Positions 1 to 8,629 of a DNA stretch of 64,000 bases are shown here, one piece after another; position 1 is the first letter of the stretch; the number at the start of each line of letters is the position of its first letter. A program made the position numbers and the translations under genes. A model generated the notes under the pieces. It saw only the letters and a list, made by a program, of their open reading frames with translations. It was not told the origin of the DNA and made no database searches. The DNA is taken from NCBI GenBank assembly GCA_022824465.1, contig JAJDZV010000007.1:62001-126000 (forward strand), given 5' to 3'. The DNA comes from Anaerolineae bacterium (GTDB lineage Bacteria; Chloroflexota; Anaerolineae; Aggregatilineales; Phototrophicaceae).

Positions 1-669
1 CGGATGCCGGGGCCAGTCGGAATCGCGCCACTGCGGCGGCAGCGTGACGTCCTCATGTCGATAGCGTTTATAGGTCTCGGGCGGCGCGAGAAATGGCGGA
101 TGCGGCGTCACGAAGGATAGAAACAGCGCCCAGGGATTCTCGTCGGCGGCGCGCTCATGCAACCAACGAATGGCGTTGTCTCGGTTGCGAATATCATATT
201 GCTGATAAGTGGATCCGCCCGGTCCCGCTTCGTCTATGCCCACGCGCGAGTCACGCAGGAGGGAGCCATCGCGAATGCCGCTGGCGGGATCGCCGATGCC
301 CTCGACAACGTGCAGCGGCTCGATCTCCCGCGTGAAGCCGTTGTCGTCATCCGCGCTGCGGAAATGCAGTTTGCCGATGGAATCGACGCAGAAGCCCTTC
401 TCTTTCAGCCGATGACCCCAACTGGGCACTTTGCCATCGTAGGGCATGCCGTTGTCCCAGTTGCCGATCTGGTGAATGTATTGCCCGGTCGCGAGGGAGG
501 CGCGGGCTGGCACGCAAATCGCGCAATTGGTATAGGCATTGCTGAAGCGCGTCCCGTCCGCGGCTAATCGATCCAGATTGGGCGTCTGCACGATGCTATG
601 CCCGGCGCAGCCCATAGCCGCCGCCTGATGTTGATCGGACATGATGAAGAGCAGATTGAGCGGTTCCAT
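1..669 (-). CDS. Sulfatase (formylglycine-type), 3' part outside window
   Basis: The reading frame runs uninterrupted from an ATG at 669 to the window edge, giving the first 223 residues. The N-terminus has the sulfatase opening LLFIMSDQHQ (metal-binding Asp), then the signature C-V-P-A-R with Cys52 as the residue converted to formylglycine, followed by GKLHF near residues 99-103. Family knowledge: these enzymes hydrolyse sulfate esters, often on sulfated polysaccharides. No signal peptide is visible, so it may act inside the cell. It is divergent from the dehydrogenase and fucosidase genes, which suggests a role with a sulfated fucose-containing substrate (inference). The C-terminal half is not in the window, so substrate class cannot be assigned. 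Confidence 0.9.
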   Translation of the reverse strand, partial: MEPLNLLFIMSDQHQAAAMGCAGHSIVQTPNLDRLAADGTRFSNAYTNCAICVPARASLATGQYIHQIGNWDNGMPYDGKVPSWGHRLKEKGFCVDSIGKLHFRSADDDNGFTREIEPLHVVEGIGDPASGIRDGSLLRDSRVGIDEAGPGGSTYQQYDIRNRDNAIRWLHERAADENPWALFLSFVTPHPPFLAPPETYKRYRHEDVTLPPQWRDSDWPRHP

Positions 670-791
670 TCGCCGATCTTAGCCCAAAGCCGCCGCCTAA
701 AGCAAACAAATGACGTGACCCTTGCAACGCTGGCAATCATAGGCCTAACCGATATACTTGGCGGAAAGTCTACCCTTGACCAGTCACATCC

Positions 792-1841
792 ATGACACAA
801 ATTATCCGGGCTGAGCCGCTTGAGAGCCTCTGCCGCGAGATCTTCATCGCCAAGGGCGCGCCGGTCGACATCGCCGCCATCGTCGCCGAGTCGCTTGTGA
901 CTACCAATCTCTTTGGTCACGACTCGCACGGCGTCTTGCGCGTCAAACAATACGTCACGATGATCCGCGACGGCATGATACAGCCGGACCAGCGCCCGCG
1001 GATTCACAAGCGATTCGGCGCTACGGCAATGGTGACTGGCGGCTATGGCTTCGGGCAAATCGGCGCGCGTTACGCTGCTGAACTGGCGGCTGAAATTGGC
1101 GCGGAACATGGCATCGGCGCAGTTTCGCTGGGGCAATCGACGCATGTCGGGCGTCTGGGCGAATACACGGCGATGATTGCGGCAAAAGGGCTGATCGGCA
1201 TCGGCTTCACCAGCGGCAGCATGTACAGTGGCTGGGTAACGCCTTATGGCGGGCGCGAGCGGACCTTCGGCACGAATCCGATGTCCTTCGCCGTGCCCAG
1301 CGGTGATGGCGGGTCGCTCTTGCTCGATTTCGCGACATCTGGAGTCGCCCATGGCAAGATCGTGCTGGCGCGGACGAAAGGCGCGCCCCTGCCAATCGGC
1401 ATGATGCTGGACAAAGAAGGACGCCCGACCACCGATGCGGGGATCCTGGACGATGGCGCCGTGCTGCTGGCGATGGGTTTGCACAAAGGCTCAGGCTTGT
1501 CGCTAATGATGGAAATCATCCCGACCCTGCTCGCGGGTCACCGCCCCATCAGTTCGCCCGAGTTTCATTTTGGCAATCCCACCCTGCTAATCGCGCTGGC
1601 GCCGGCCGCATTTGACGAAGAGACCGACTTCACAGAGCACGTCGACAGCTTGAAGCGGCGCGTCAAAGCCGTGACGCCGGCCGATGGCTTCGCCGAGGTG
1701 CTGCTCCCCGGTGAGCCGGAAGCGCAATCATACGCCGAGCGCGTCAAGTCGGGCATTCCGCTGCCGAAGGAGGTCTGGGCGGATCTCTGCGCGCTGGCCG
1801 CTAACCTTACGATTTCCTCGCCAATCCAGGCTTTGACCTGA
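792..1841 (+). CDS. Ldh2-family (malate/L-lactate/ureidoglycolate type) NAD(P)-dependent dehydrogenase
   Basis: A 349-residue protein, the usual length for the Ldh2 (YlbC/ComC/AllD) family of Rossmann-unrelated 2-hydroxyacid dehydrogenases. Visible signatures are the N-terminal HDSHGVLR around residues 43-50 with the conserved His, GQSTHVGRLGEY, and the NPMSFAVP stretch that lines the cofactor site. It probably interconverts a 2-hydroxy acid and its 2-oxo acid; the substrate cannot be read from sequence. No clear ribosome-binding site precedes the ATG. Its position between a sulfatase and a GH29 fucosidase suggests a step in sugar-acid catabolism (inference). Confidence 0.88.
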   Translation: MTQIIRAEPLESLCREIFIAKGAPVDIAAIVAESLVTTNLFGHDSHGVLRVKQYVTMIRDGMIQPDQRPRIHKRFGATAMVTGGYGFGQIGARYAAELAAEIGAEHGIGAVSLGQSTHVGRLGEYTAMIAAKGLIGIGFTSGSMYSGWVTPYGGRERTFGTNPMSFAVPSGDGGSLLLDFATSGVAHGKIVLARTKGAPLPIGMMLDKEGRPTTDAGILDDGAVLLAMGLHKGSGLSLMMEIIPTLLAGHRPISSPEFHFGNPTLLIALAPAAFDEETDFTEHVDSLKRRVKAVTPADGFAEVLLPGEPEAQSYAERVKSGIPLPKEVWADLCALAANLTISSPIQALT

Positions 1842-1882
1842 ATTCATAGCGTATCGGCAACTGGACGAAAGGAGACTCGACA

Positions 1883-3127
1883 ATGAATCAGCCCAAACCG
1901 ACGAAAGGCAAGACTGACTGGTTCGTGCATGACCGCTTCGGCATGTTCATCCATTGGGGTTTGTACGCCCTGCCCGCGCGCCACGAATGGGTCAAACAGC
2001 GCGAGGAACTGACGGACGAGCAATACGCGCCCTACTTCAGATACTTCAATCCGGTCCGCTTCAATCCCGATCGCTGGGCGGAGCTGGCGGCGGCGGCGGG
2101 CATGAAGTACATGGTCATCACCTCCAAGCACCACGAGGGCTTCTGCCTCTGGGATTCGCAATACACCGACTACAAAGCCACCAATACCCCTTGGGGCGGC
2201 GACTTGCTGAAAGAGGTCGTCCGCGCCTTCCGGAGCCGCGGCTTGAAAGTCGGCTTCTATTATTCGCTGATCGACTGGCATCATCCCGATTTCACTGTCG
2301 ATCGGATTCACGCCCGGCGCAACCATCCCGACCGCGCCCGCTTGAACCAGGGACGGGAGATGAGCCGCTACCGCGAATACATGAAGAACCAGGTGCGCGA
2401 ACTGCTGACGAATTATGGCGTAATCGATGTTATCTGGTACGACTTCTCATACCCCGGCGAGGACGGCAAGGGGCGTGACGACTGGGACAGCGAAGGGCTC
2501 GAAGCGCTAAGCCGCTCGCTGCAACCGGATATCATCATCAACAATCGGCTCGACCTGCCCTCCTCCGCCGATATCTACACGCCGGAGCAATTTCAGCCGC
2601 GGGGATGGGTGCATGTCGATGGCGAGCCGGTCGTCTGGGAGACCTGCCAGACTTTCAGCGGGTCCTGGGGCTATCACCGCGATGAAGCCACCTGGAAAAG
2701 CCCGGGACAACTCATACGTATGCTGGTCAACACCGTCGCGACCGGCGGCAACCTGCTAATGAATGTCGGCCCTACCGCGCTCGGCGAATTGGACCGGCGC
2801 GCGGAAACGGCTCTGGGCGTCTATCGCGATTGGATGGCGCAGCACAGCGAGGCGATCTATGGCTGTACCGCCAGCGCGCTGACCGCCCCGCAAGATTGTC
2901 GCTTGACGCAAAATGGCGATCGGCTCTACGTGCATATCTTCGCCTATCCCTTCAAGCACTTGCATGTCGATGGCATCGGCGACCGCATCAACTATGCCGA
3001 GTTTCTGCACGATGGCAGCGAGATTCATTTCAGCGTTGATGAGGAAAACACAGCGCGGCTGGAGTTGCCCGTCGTCCAGCCGCCATCAGAGGCGCCGGTG
3101 GTCAAGCTCTACTTGAAATCCGACTGA
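1883..3127 (+). CDS. Alpha-L-fucosidase, glycoside hydrolase family 29
   Basis: A 414-residue GH29 enzyme that would release L-fucose from glycans by a retaining mechanism. The catalytic barrel is clear: FGMFIHWGLYAL at residues 19-30, SKHHEGFCLW at 81-90, and the nucleophile region DVIWYDF, where Asp187 is the expected nucleophile. A C-terminal beta domain follows from about residue 325. A strong ribosome-binding site (AAAGGAG) lies just before the ATG. There is no signal peptide, so it probably acts on imported oligosaccharides. It follows the Ldh2-type gene by 41 bases on the same strand and may share its transcript. Confidence 0.93.
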   Translation: MNQPKPTKGKTDWFVHDRFGMFIHWGLYALPARHEWVKQREELTDEQYAPYFRYFNPVRFNPDRWAELAAAAGMKYMVITSKHHEGFCLWDSQYTDYKATNTPWGGDLLKEVVRAFRSRGLKVGFYYSLIDWHHPDFTVDRIHARRNHPDRARLNQGREMSRYREYMKNQVRELLTNYGVIDVIWYDFSYPGEDGKGRDDWDSEGLEALSRSLQPDIIINNRLDLPSSADIYTPEQFQPRGWVHVDGEPVVWETCQTFSGSWGYHRDEATWKSPGQLIRMLVNTVATGGNLLMNVGPTALGELDRRAETALGVYRDWMAQHSEAIYGCTASALTAPQDCRLTQNGDRLYVHIFAYPFKHLHVDGIGDRINYAEFLHDGSEIHFSVDEENTARLELPVVQPPSEAPVVKLYLKSD

Positions 3128-3208
3128 GCAAGCGCCTGCCCACTGAAAACAGGACCGTTCACAGCTAAACAGTTGCGAGCGGTCTGGGATTTTGTATCCG
3201 GCTTGAAC

Positions 3209-4198
3209 TCAGTCGACTATCGCTTCCGCGATCGGCTCGCTTAGCCGCTCGTCAGCGCCATTGCCGCCGTGCGACAGCGCCGTCCCCGCCCCCATCGTGC
3301 TGACGAAGTTCTGCGCAATGCTTGTCAACTCCATCGGCAGGACGAACTTCGTCGAGGGGCTGCTGCCGACCTTTTCCAGCATCTCCATGTATTGAAGCGC
3401 CATGGTCTTGCTGTCGATATCACGGGCTTGTTCGTGAATCGCTTTTAGAGCCATGGCATAACCTTCCGCCGTCAGCAACTGCGCCTGCCGCTCGCCTTCG
3501 GCTTTCAAGATTTGCGACTGTTTCTGGCCCTCCGCTTCCAGGATCGCCGATTGCTTGCTGCCTTCCGCCCGCTCTATGGCGGCTTGCTTTTCGCCTTCCG
3601 CCATCGTCACTTCGGCGCGGCGCTCGCGCTCGGCGCTCATCTGCCGGTTCATCGCATCCTGGATAGCCCGCGGCGGCTCGATCTCGCGGATTTCGACCGT
3701 GGTGATCTTCATGCCCCAGCGCTCGGTTGTCTCGTCCAGCTTGACCCGCAGGACATCATTGATCTGGTCGCGCCGGGAAAGCACATCGTCCAGCACGATA
3801 TCGCCGATGACGGCGCGCAGGGTGGTCGTGGCGATCTTGCCGGTCGCGTCCACTACATCGCCGACTTTGGTCACGGAAAGCTCGGGATCGGTGATGCGAT
3901 AGTAGACCAAAAAGTCAATGCCGATCGAGGCATTGTCTTTGGTGATGGCGGTCTGTGACGGAATATCGATGATCTTCTCGCGCATATCCACTCTGATCGC
4001 CGATTCGACGAAAGGAACGACGAAGGTCAAGCCAGGACCCCGCACCGCCCGATAGCGACCGATGAAGAAGATAACCAGCCGATCATACTCCTTGACCGCG
4101 CGGATGGTGGTGCGCAGAAGCGCAACGATAGCGAGAATCACCAGGACAATGACCACGCCTTGTCCGCCAGCACTCAGGATTTCAGTTAAGTTGTCCAT
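3209..4198 (-). CDS. SPFH/Band 7 (stomatin/slipin-like) membrane protein
   Basis: A 329-residue SPFH-domain protein. It has an N-terminal membrane segment at about residues 12-30, the RAVKEYDRLVIFFIGRY start of the Band 7 domain, the stomatin-like VEIREIEPP around residues 170-180, and then a long coiled-coil with repeated AEGEKQ/AEGQKQ heptads. Such proteins form ring or cage assemblies in the membrane and are usually co-expressed with an NfeD partner, as here: the NfeD gene lies 42 bases upstream on the same strand. A GGAGAGGG ribosome-binding site precedes the ATG. The exact subgroup (slipin, QmcA or paraslipin) is not decided. Confidence 0.93.
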   Translation of the reverse strand: MDNLTEILSAGGQGVVIVLVILAIVALLRTTIRAVKEYDRLVIFFIGRYRAVRGPGLTFVVPFVESAIRVDMREKIIDIPSQTAITKDNASIGIDFLVYYRITDPELSVTKVGDVVDATGKIATTTLRAVIGDIVLDDVLSRRDQINDVLRVKLDETTERWGMKITTVEIREIEPPRAIQDAMNRQMSAERERRAEVTMAEGEKQAAIERAEGSKQSAILEAEGQKQSQILKAEGERQAQLLTAEGYAMALKAIHEQARDIDSKTMALQYMEMLEKVGSSPSTKFVLPMELTSIAQNFVSTMGAGTALSHGGNGADERLSEPIAEAIVD

Positions 4199-4240
4199 TT
4201 CCCTCTCCTCAATTTCAAACGGTTTTCGATTGTCGTGATG

Positions 4241-4843
4241 TTATTTCGCATCTTCCCGTTTTGCCTTTTCAACATGCAATTCCAAGCCGTCTTGCTGCGT
4301 CACCACGATTTCCGTGCCGCTTTCCAGGCGGGACCGGCTGCGCGCCGTCCACAGCTCGCCCTTCACCTGGACCGTGCCGCGTTCTTCAATGGCCGCCATC
4401 ACGCGCCCGCGCGCCCCGATGAGGAACTCGTCCTTCTGCGTCGACGATAGCTCGCGCTGCTGCTTGAGGATGGAGCGCAAGATCGTCCGGTGATAACCCC
4501 ATGCCAGCAGGACGCCGACCGCGATCAGCAAGGGCGAGACGCTCGCTTCGGCGAAGAGAAAGAAACTCGCGATCGCTTGCAGCGCCAAACCGCCAATGGC
4601 GAGGTTCTCCCATTCTGATTTGAGCAGCGGCAGCAGAAAGAAGAGCGATGCCCCCGCCACCAGCGCTATCACGGCGATCCAGTTGGCCGCTAGCAAGCTC
4701 ATCAAGTAGACCGTACCCAGGATCAAACCGGCGCCGGCGATCTCGGCGACGCCCGTGCCAGGGATATAGGTGCCGGTCGCGCTGATCCACAGACCGGCCA
4801 TCAGCAGCAGATAGATGACATTTGGATCTTGCAGAAATTCCAT
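4241..4843 (-). CDS. NfeD-family membrane protein
   Basis: A 200-residue protein from the ATG at 4843, preceded by an AGGGGCGG ribosome-binding site. Several hydrophobic membrane segments cover residues 8 to about 125. A C-terminal OB-fold-like NfeD domain follows, with the pattern IGARGRVMAAIEERGTVQVKG and then a G-T-E-I-V-V strand. NfeD proteins partner SPFH proteins, and the SPFH gene is directly downstream. No ClpP-like serine protease domain is present, so this is the short form. A longer reading with an upstream start exists, but it would overlap the preceding small membrane protein and lacks a ribosome-binding site. Confidence 0.9.
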   Translation of the reverse strand: MEFLQDPNVIYLLLMAGLWISATGTYIPGTGVAEIAGAGLILGTVYLMSLLAANWIAVIALVAGASLFFLLPLLKSEWENLAIGGLALQAIASFFLFAEASVSPLLIAVGVLLAWGYHRTILRSILKQQRELSSTQKDEFLIGARGRVMAAIEERGTVQVKGELWTARSRSRLESGTEIVVTQQDGLELHVEKAKREDAK

Positions 4844-4853
4844 AATCCCGCCC

Positions 4854-5039
4854 CTAGTCAAGCGCCGCGGCGACAGCGCATAACACAAGAATAATGATAA
4901 TGCCCCATAATCCCAGACTGAGCAAGAACGACAGCAGGACGATGACGGCTCCAAGCAGCCAACTCAGTAAGCCTAAGATGGCGCCGCGAAAGATGAACGC
5001 CAAAATCAATAGTGCCAGACAACCCATCGCCGCATCCAA
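4854..5039 (-). CDS. Small two-helix membrane protein
   Basis: A 61-residue, almost entirely hydrophobic protein with two predicted membrane spans (about residues 5-20 and 22-58, broken by short Gly/Ser turns). I do not recognise a family. It is the first gene of the apparent operon with NfeD and SPFH, ending 10 bases before the NfeD start. This supports it being real and possibly a subunit of that membrane assembly (inference). Confidence 0.65.
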   Translation of the reverse strand: MDAAMGCLALLILAFIFRGAILGLLSWLLGAVIVLLSFLLSLGLWGIIIILVLCAVAAALD

Positions 5040-5054
5040 AATCCTTCCTTGTCC

Positions 5055-6563
5055 TCAGTATAAGCGAAATGCGAGCCGGAAAACCCTCAACTTTTTGGGG
5101 GATAATTTCTGCGGCGACAGACGATAAACCCTAAAGCCCTCGCGCTCGTAATCCAGATTGACCTCGACGCCAGCAGCGCGCAAGGCAGCCAACCAATCTT
5201 CATGCGGCTGATCTGCCGGCGCGACGAAGTACCGGTCGCCAGTTTCGTCCAATGCCAGCGCGCCCGCGACCAGCGCGTCGGCCGTCGGATAATGTACGCG
5301 CCGCTTATCGTGCCATTGACCCAGATAGTAGCCCAATTGCCAACCCAGCCACGGATCGTAAATCACGGTGGCGACCGGCTTGCTGTTGAGATGCGCCGCC
5401 AGCGCGTCAATGCCAGCCTGAGTCTTGCGGCTCTCGCCGACCCGCGAACCGTTGCTGACGCTCCAAACTGCGCTCAGCAGCGCGACAGCAATGGGAATGA
5501 GCTTGAAATGACTGCGACCGAAGCGACGACAAATCGCGGACAACCCGCCGGCGGCGAGCATAATCAGCGGCGGCAGCGCCAGCAAGAGATAGCGGTCATA
5601 CAAGTTGAAGCCGAGTACGGCATGCGCGCCAAGGTAAAGACTTAAGCCGCCGACGAGGACGCGCGCTGTGGTCGCGGTCCGCCGAGACTGACCCGCTCGC
5701 CCCACGAATCCAAGCGCCGATAAAGCCAGCAGGCCGGCCGTCGCTAACGGCGGTCCCAGCAGCCAGGCGCCCCGCCCCAGCCAATCCATCAGGCGCGTCA
5801 GCCAGTCTGATGGCGGCGCCAGCCAGCTCTCGGGCGCGTTATTGGCCGCTGCTTGCAGGAAGACGCTTGTCTCCGGGCGGGCGGCATCCCATAACAACAG
5901 CGCCGCGATGATTGCGCTGAGCGGCAGCAAGAAACGCAACCAATCTCCGCGCCTCTCGCCGTGGGCGACGAGTATAGCCAATATGGGAACCGCAGCGAAA
6001 ACCGCCTGCTGCTTGCCCCAGAAAGCCAGACCCAGCGCAAGGCCTGCCAGCGCCCAACGTCCATCCAGAGCCAGAACCAGAGCGGCGACGCTGAAGATTA
6101 GCATGCTCAAATCGGTGAATGCGCTCGCGCCAAAAGCCAGCATATATGGTGAAATTGCCGTGAGCAGGCCAGCCAAAAGACCTGCCGGTTCATCGCGCCA
6201 AACACGCCGAGCCAGGCGCATCATCAATGCCGTGAGCAGAATCGCCAGCATCACATTTGGCAGCGCGCCAGCGAATTCGCCGACATGCGGATCGAGGCGC
6301 AGCACGCCAGCCGCATCCGCCGTGTTGCTGACCGCCGCCATGCTAAGCGCGCTCAAATAGAGCGACAGCGGGGGTTTGTCGAGCGCGCCCGGCAGCAGCC
6401 AATCACCGTTGACTGCCGCGCCGCGAGCAAAGGTCATGAAGAAGGCTTCGTCAGGCAGGAAGCGTTGGTCGCGCGTCAAATGATGAAACTGAAGGAGACT
6501 CGCCAGCAGGAGGATCAACGCGCCGAGCGCCAGACGCCGCGCCGGTAGACCGCGCTCAGCCAA
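5055..6563 (-). CDS. GT-C fold glycosyltransferase (ArnT/PMT-like), multi-pass membrane protein
   Basis: A 502-residue protein with about ten or more hydrophobic spans. The N-terminal extracytoplasmic loop carries the acidic pattern LPDEAFFM typical of GT39/GT83 mannosyl- or aminoarabinose-type transferases, followed by KPPLSLY. These enzymes use polyprenyl-phosphate sugars. The start appears to be TTG at 6563, inside the last codons of the DUF1028 gene (8-base overlap) with GGGAG just upstream, so translation is probably coupled. The C-terminus (about residues 380-490) is a soluble domain. The acceptor is unknown. Confidence 0.85.
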   Translation of the reverse strand: MAERGLPARRLALGALILLLASLLQFHHLTRDQRFLPDEAFFMTFARGAAVNGDWLLPGALDKPPLSLYLSALSMAAVSNTADAAGVLRLDPHVGEFAGALPNVMLAILLTALMMRLARRVWRDEPAGLLAGLLTAISPYMLAFGASAFTDLSMLIFSVAALVLALDGRWALAGLALGLAFWGKQQAVFAAVPILAILVAHGERRGDWLRFLLPLSAIIAALLLWDAARPETSVFLQAAANNAPESWLAPPSDWLTRLMDWLGRGAWLLGPPLATAGLLALSALGFVGRAGQSRRTATTARVLVGGLSLYLGAHAVLGFNLYDRYLLLALPPLIMLAAGGLSAICRRFGRSHFKLIPIAVALLSAVWSVSNGSRVGESRKTQAGIDALAAHLNSKPVATVIYDPWLGWQLGYYLGQWHDKRRVHYPTADALVAGALALDETGDRYFVAPADQPHEDWLAALRAAGVEVNLDYEREGFRVYRLSPQKLSPKKLRVFRLAFRLY

Positions 6564-7434
6564 AGCGCTCCCGCAAGTATTCCAAAACGACGCGATCTAT
6601 AGTCTTGCGATGTTGGCTCGGATTCCAGCGCATCTCCAGGTTCTCGTTGCCGATAAGCATGAAAAAGACCTGTTGGCAGACTTCGTCCCAGTCGCCATTG
6701 ACCTCGCCGGTCATATAGCCCTGCGCGATCATGATGGCTTGCAGCTCGCGAGCGATATCGCTATCGATGCGGATAATGTCCTCGGGCTTAGACGACTGGA
6801 AATAGAGGTGGTGCATCTTGACCAATTCGATCAACTGCCTCACCGGTTCAACGGCATCGTCGACGCGCAAGTCCAAATAACGGTCGTTGTCGCCGCCATA
6901 GCCGCCTGCGGGGCGCACGACCAGCACAGCCGCCGACTGCTTGCCGCGCTTGTCGCCGCCGGCATGCTCGCCCGCGCGCAAAGCCGCCGTCAGGCGATCA
7001 GCCAATTCACCTTGCGCCTGCATGTAGCCGGCCGCCATCGCGTCAATCACCGCTTCGCCGGCCAACAGATTGCCCTGCACAGAAAAGCCCGCGCCCATCT
7101 TGTGGCCTGCCCACTCATGGCACTCCGCGCCGGTATGAACAGCCAGGCCGCCGCGCCCATCAACCAGCGCCACTTGCCGCGTCTCGCGCCCGTCATCATC
7201 TTCGAGCAGGCGTCTCAAAGCCGCATCAGCCGAAAGCCCGCTGGACATCAACGCCAAGCCATCCGGTCCGAATCCCAACTTGGCGTATGCTTGCGTTGCC
7301 ACCGCGCCGGCGTCCGCGCGCGCCCATGGCACGACCGCGCCGACAGCCGGAAACTTGCTGGCGACCGCTACGCCCCAAGCGTTTTCGTCTTCGCAATAAG
7401 CCACTATCGAAAAGGTGTTGACTGCCAAATTCAT
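6556..7434 (-). CDS. DUF1028 family protein (Ntn-hydrolase-like) with C-terminal extension
   Basis: A 292-residue member of DUF1028, a family with an Ntn-hydrolase-like fold. Recognisable features are NTFSIVAYCEDENAWGVAVASKFPAVG at the N-terminus, the AYAKLGFGPDGLALM stretch, and VQGNLLAG in the middle. The last 90 residues (from about 200) form the additional domain often annotated as a putative peptidoglycan-binding region. The ribosome-binding site GGAGGCGG precedes the ATG. It overlaps the downstream glycosyltransferase gene by 8 bases, indicating an operon. The biochemical function of the family is not established. Confidence 0.88.
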   Translation of the reverse strand: MNLAVNTFSIVAYCEDENAWGVAVASKFPAVGAVVPWARADAGAVATQAYAKLGFGPDGLALMSSGLSADAALRRLLEDDDGRETRQVALVDGRGGLAVHTGAECHEWAGHKMGAGFSVQGNLLAGEAVIDAMAAGYMQAQGELADRLTAALRAGEHAGGDKRGKQSAAVLVVRPAGGYGGDNDRYLDLRVDDAVEPVRQLIELVKMHHLYFQSSKPEDIIRIDSDIARELQAIMIAQGYMTGEVNGDWDEVCQQVFFMLIGNENLEMRWNPSQHRKTIDRVVLEYLRERFG

Positions 7435-7623
7435 GCTGCCGCCTCCACTCGGACCGCGATTATAACAAGCGCTTGCGCCCGGCGAAATAGCGTCGCGGCC
7501 CGGTCACGCGGATTGAATCCGGCGCCGAGTTGCAACCCGCGGCGCCAGAGCCGACACTCGCAATCTCGCGTCGCATCAGCCAGAATGAGACTTGTCACCG
7601 AATCGCAATCAGCGGAAGACATC

Positions 7624-8562
7624 ATGCAAACCTGCATCTTAGGCAAGACCGGACTGCGCGCCTCGGTCATGGGCATCGGCGCTGGCGGGCCCAGCCGCCT
7701 GGGCCAGCGCGACCATATCCGCAGCGAATCCGAATCGACCGAGCTCGTCCTGCGCGCGCTGGACGCCGGCGTCAACTTCATCGACACAGCCGAAGGCTAT
7801 CGCACGGAGACAATCGTCGGCGCGGCTGTCGCCCAACGCGATCGCAGTCAGATAATCATCTCGACCAAGAAGAGCCTCGGCCGCGAGAACATATCCCGCG
7901 AGGCTCTGCGGGAGGGTCTGCATCAGAGCTTGCGCCGGCTCGGTGTAGACACCGTCGATATCTACCATTTGCACGGCTTGCGCCTGGAGCAATATGACTA
8001 TTATTCCCGGGAGATCGTGCCTGAACTGCAAGACTTGAGCAGGCAGGGGCACATCCGTTTCATCGGCGTTACCGAGCACTGGAATGACGACCTGGCGCAT
8101 AAAATGCTGCAACGCGCGCTGGCGGATGACCTCTTTGATGTGATCATGGTCGGCTTCAACTTGCTCAACCAGGGCGCGCGCGAGACCGTGCTGCGCGCCG
8201 CCATGAAGAAGAACATCGGCGTCCTGATCATGTTCGCCCTCCGCCGTGCCCTCAGCCAGCCGGATGCCCTGCGAACGACCATGCAAACCTTGATCAAGCG
8301 CGGCGAAATCGACGCTCGCGATTTCGACCTGGACGATCCTCTCGGCTTCTTGATGGCTGACGGCTCTGCAGTTAGCCTGCAAGATGCCGCCTACCGCTTC
8401 TGTCGCGACGAAGCCGGCGCCCATGTCATTCTGTCAGGCACCGGCAATCCGCGGCATCTCGACGCCAATCTGGCGTCCTTCGCGCGTCCGCCCTTGCCGC
8501 CCCGACATGTAGAGCGCTTGAGGCATATTTTCCGCCATGTCGCCTCCGTCACCGGGCAATAG
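7624..8562 (+). CDS. Aldo/keto reductase
   Basis: A 312-residue AKR-superfamily oxidoreductase. It begins with CILGKTGLRASVMGIGAGG and shows the catalytic tetrad region: Asp54 and Tyr59 (NFIDTAEGY), a Lys in ISTKKS near 82-83, and His in YHLHG. These enzymes reduce carbonyl groups with NADPH. The frame is open far upstream, but that part is the complement of the DUF1028 gene. I chose the ATG at 7624 for its GGAAG ribosome-binding site and family alignment. Between the start and the barrel, SRLGQRDHIRSESES is somewhat unlike classical members. Confidence 0.9.
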   Translation: MQTCILGKTGLRASVMGIGAGGPSRLGQRDHIRSESESTELVLRALDAGVNFIDTAEGYRTETIVGAAVAQRDRSQIIISTKKSLGRENISREALREGLHQSLRRLGVDTVDIYHLHGLRLEQYDYYSREIVPELQDLSRQGHIRFIGVTEHWNDDLAHKMLQRALADDLFDVIMVGFNLLNQGARETVLRAAMKKNIGVLIMFALRRALSQPDALRTTMQTLIKRGEIDARDFDLDDPLGFLMADGSAVSLQDAAYRFCRDEAGAHVILSGTGNPRHLDANLASFARPPLPPRHVERLRHIFRHVASVTGQ

Positions 8563-8570
8563 CGTCACCG

Positions 8571-8605
8571 AAAAACAAAAAAAGGGCAGGTCGCGAAACC
8601 TGCCC
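8571..8605 (-). terminator. Rho-independent terminator for the TPR gene
   Basis: A perfect 8-bp stem GGGCAGGT / ACCTGCCC (8584-8591 with 8598-8605) and a 6-base loop lie between two convergent genes. Read on the minus strand, the stem is followed by a T-rich run (complement of AAAAACAAAAAAA at 8571-8583). It therefore terminates the leftward TPR gene. Confidence 0.85.
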
Positions 8606-8629
8606 TCTTGAATCTCAGCCTAGTCGGCC

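Noticed and set aside
564..1484. Long leftward frame opposite the Ldh2-type gene
   Set aside because: It is the complement of the well-conserved dehydrogenase and is rich in Arg, His and Cys without domain features; the real leftward gene here is the sulfatase at 1-669 in another frame.
3128..3208. Terminator between the fucosidase and SPFH genes
   Set aside because: The GACCG/CGGTC pair has a long loop and a poor T-run, so it is not convincing.
6610..7623. Upstream extension of the aldo/keto reductase
   Set aside because: It only mirrors the DUF1028 gene on the other strand; family alignment and the ribosome-binding site put the start at 7624.
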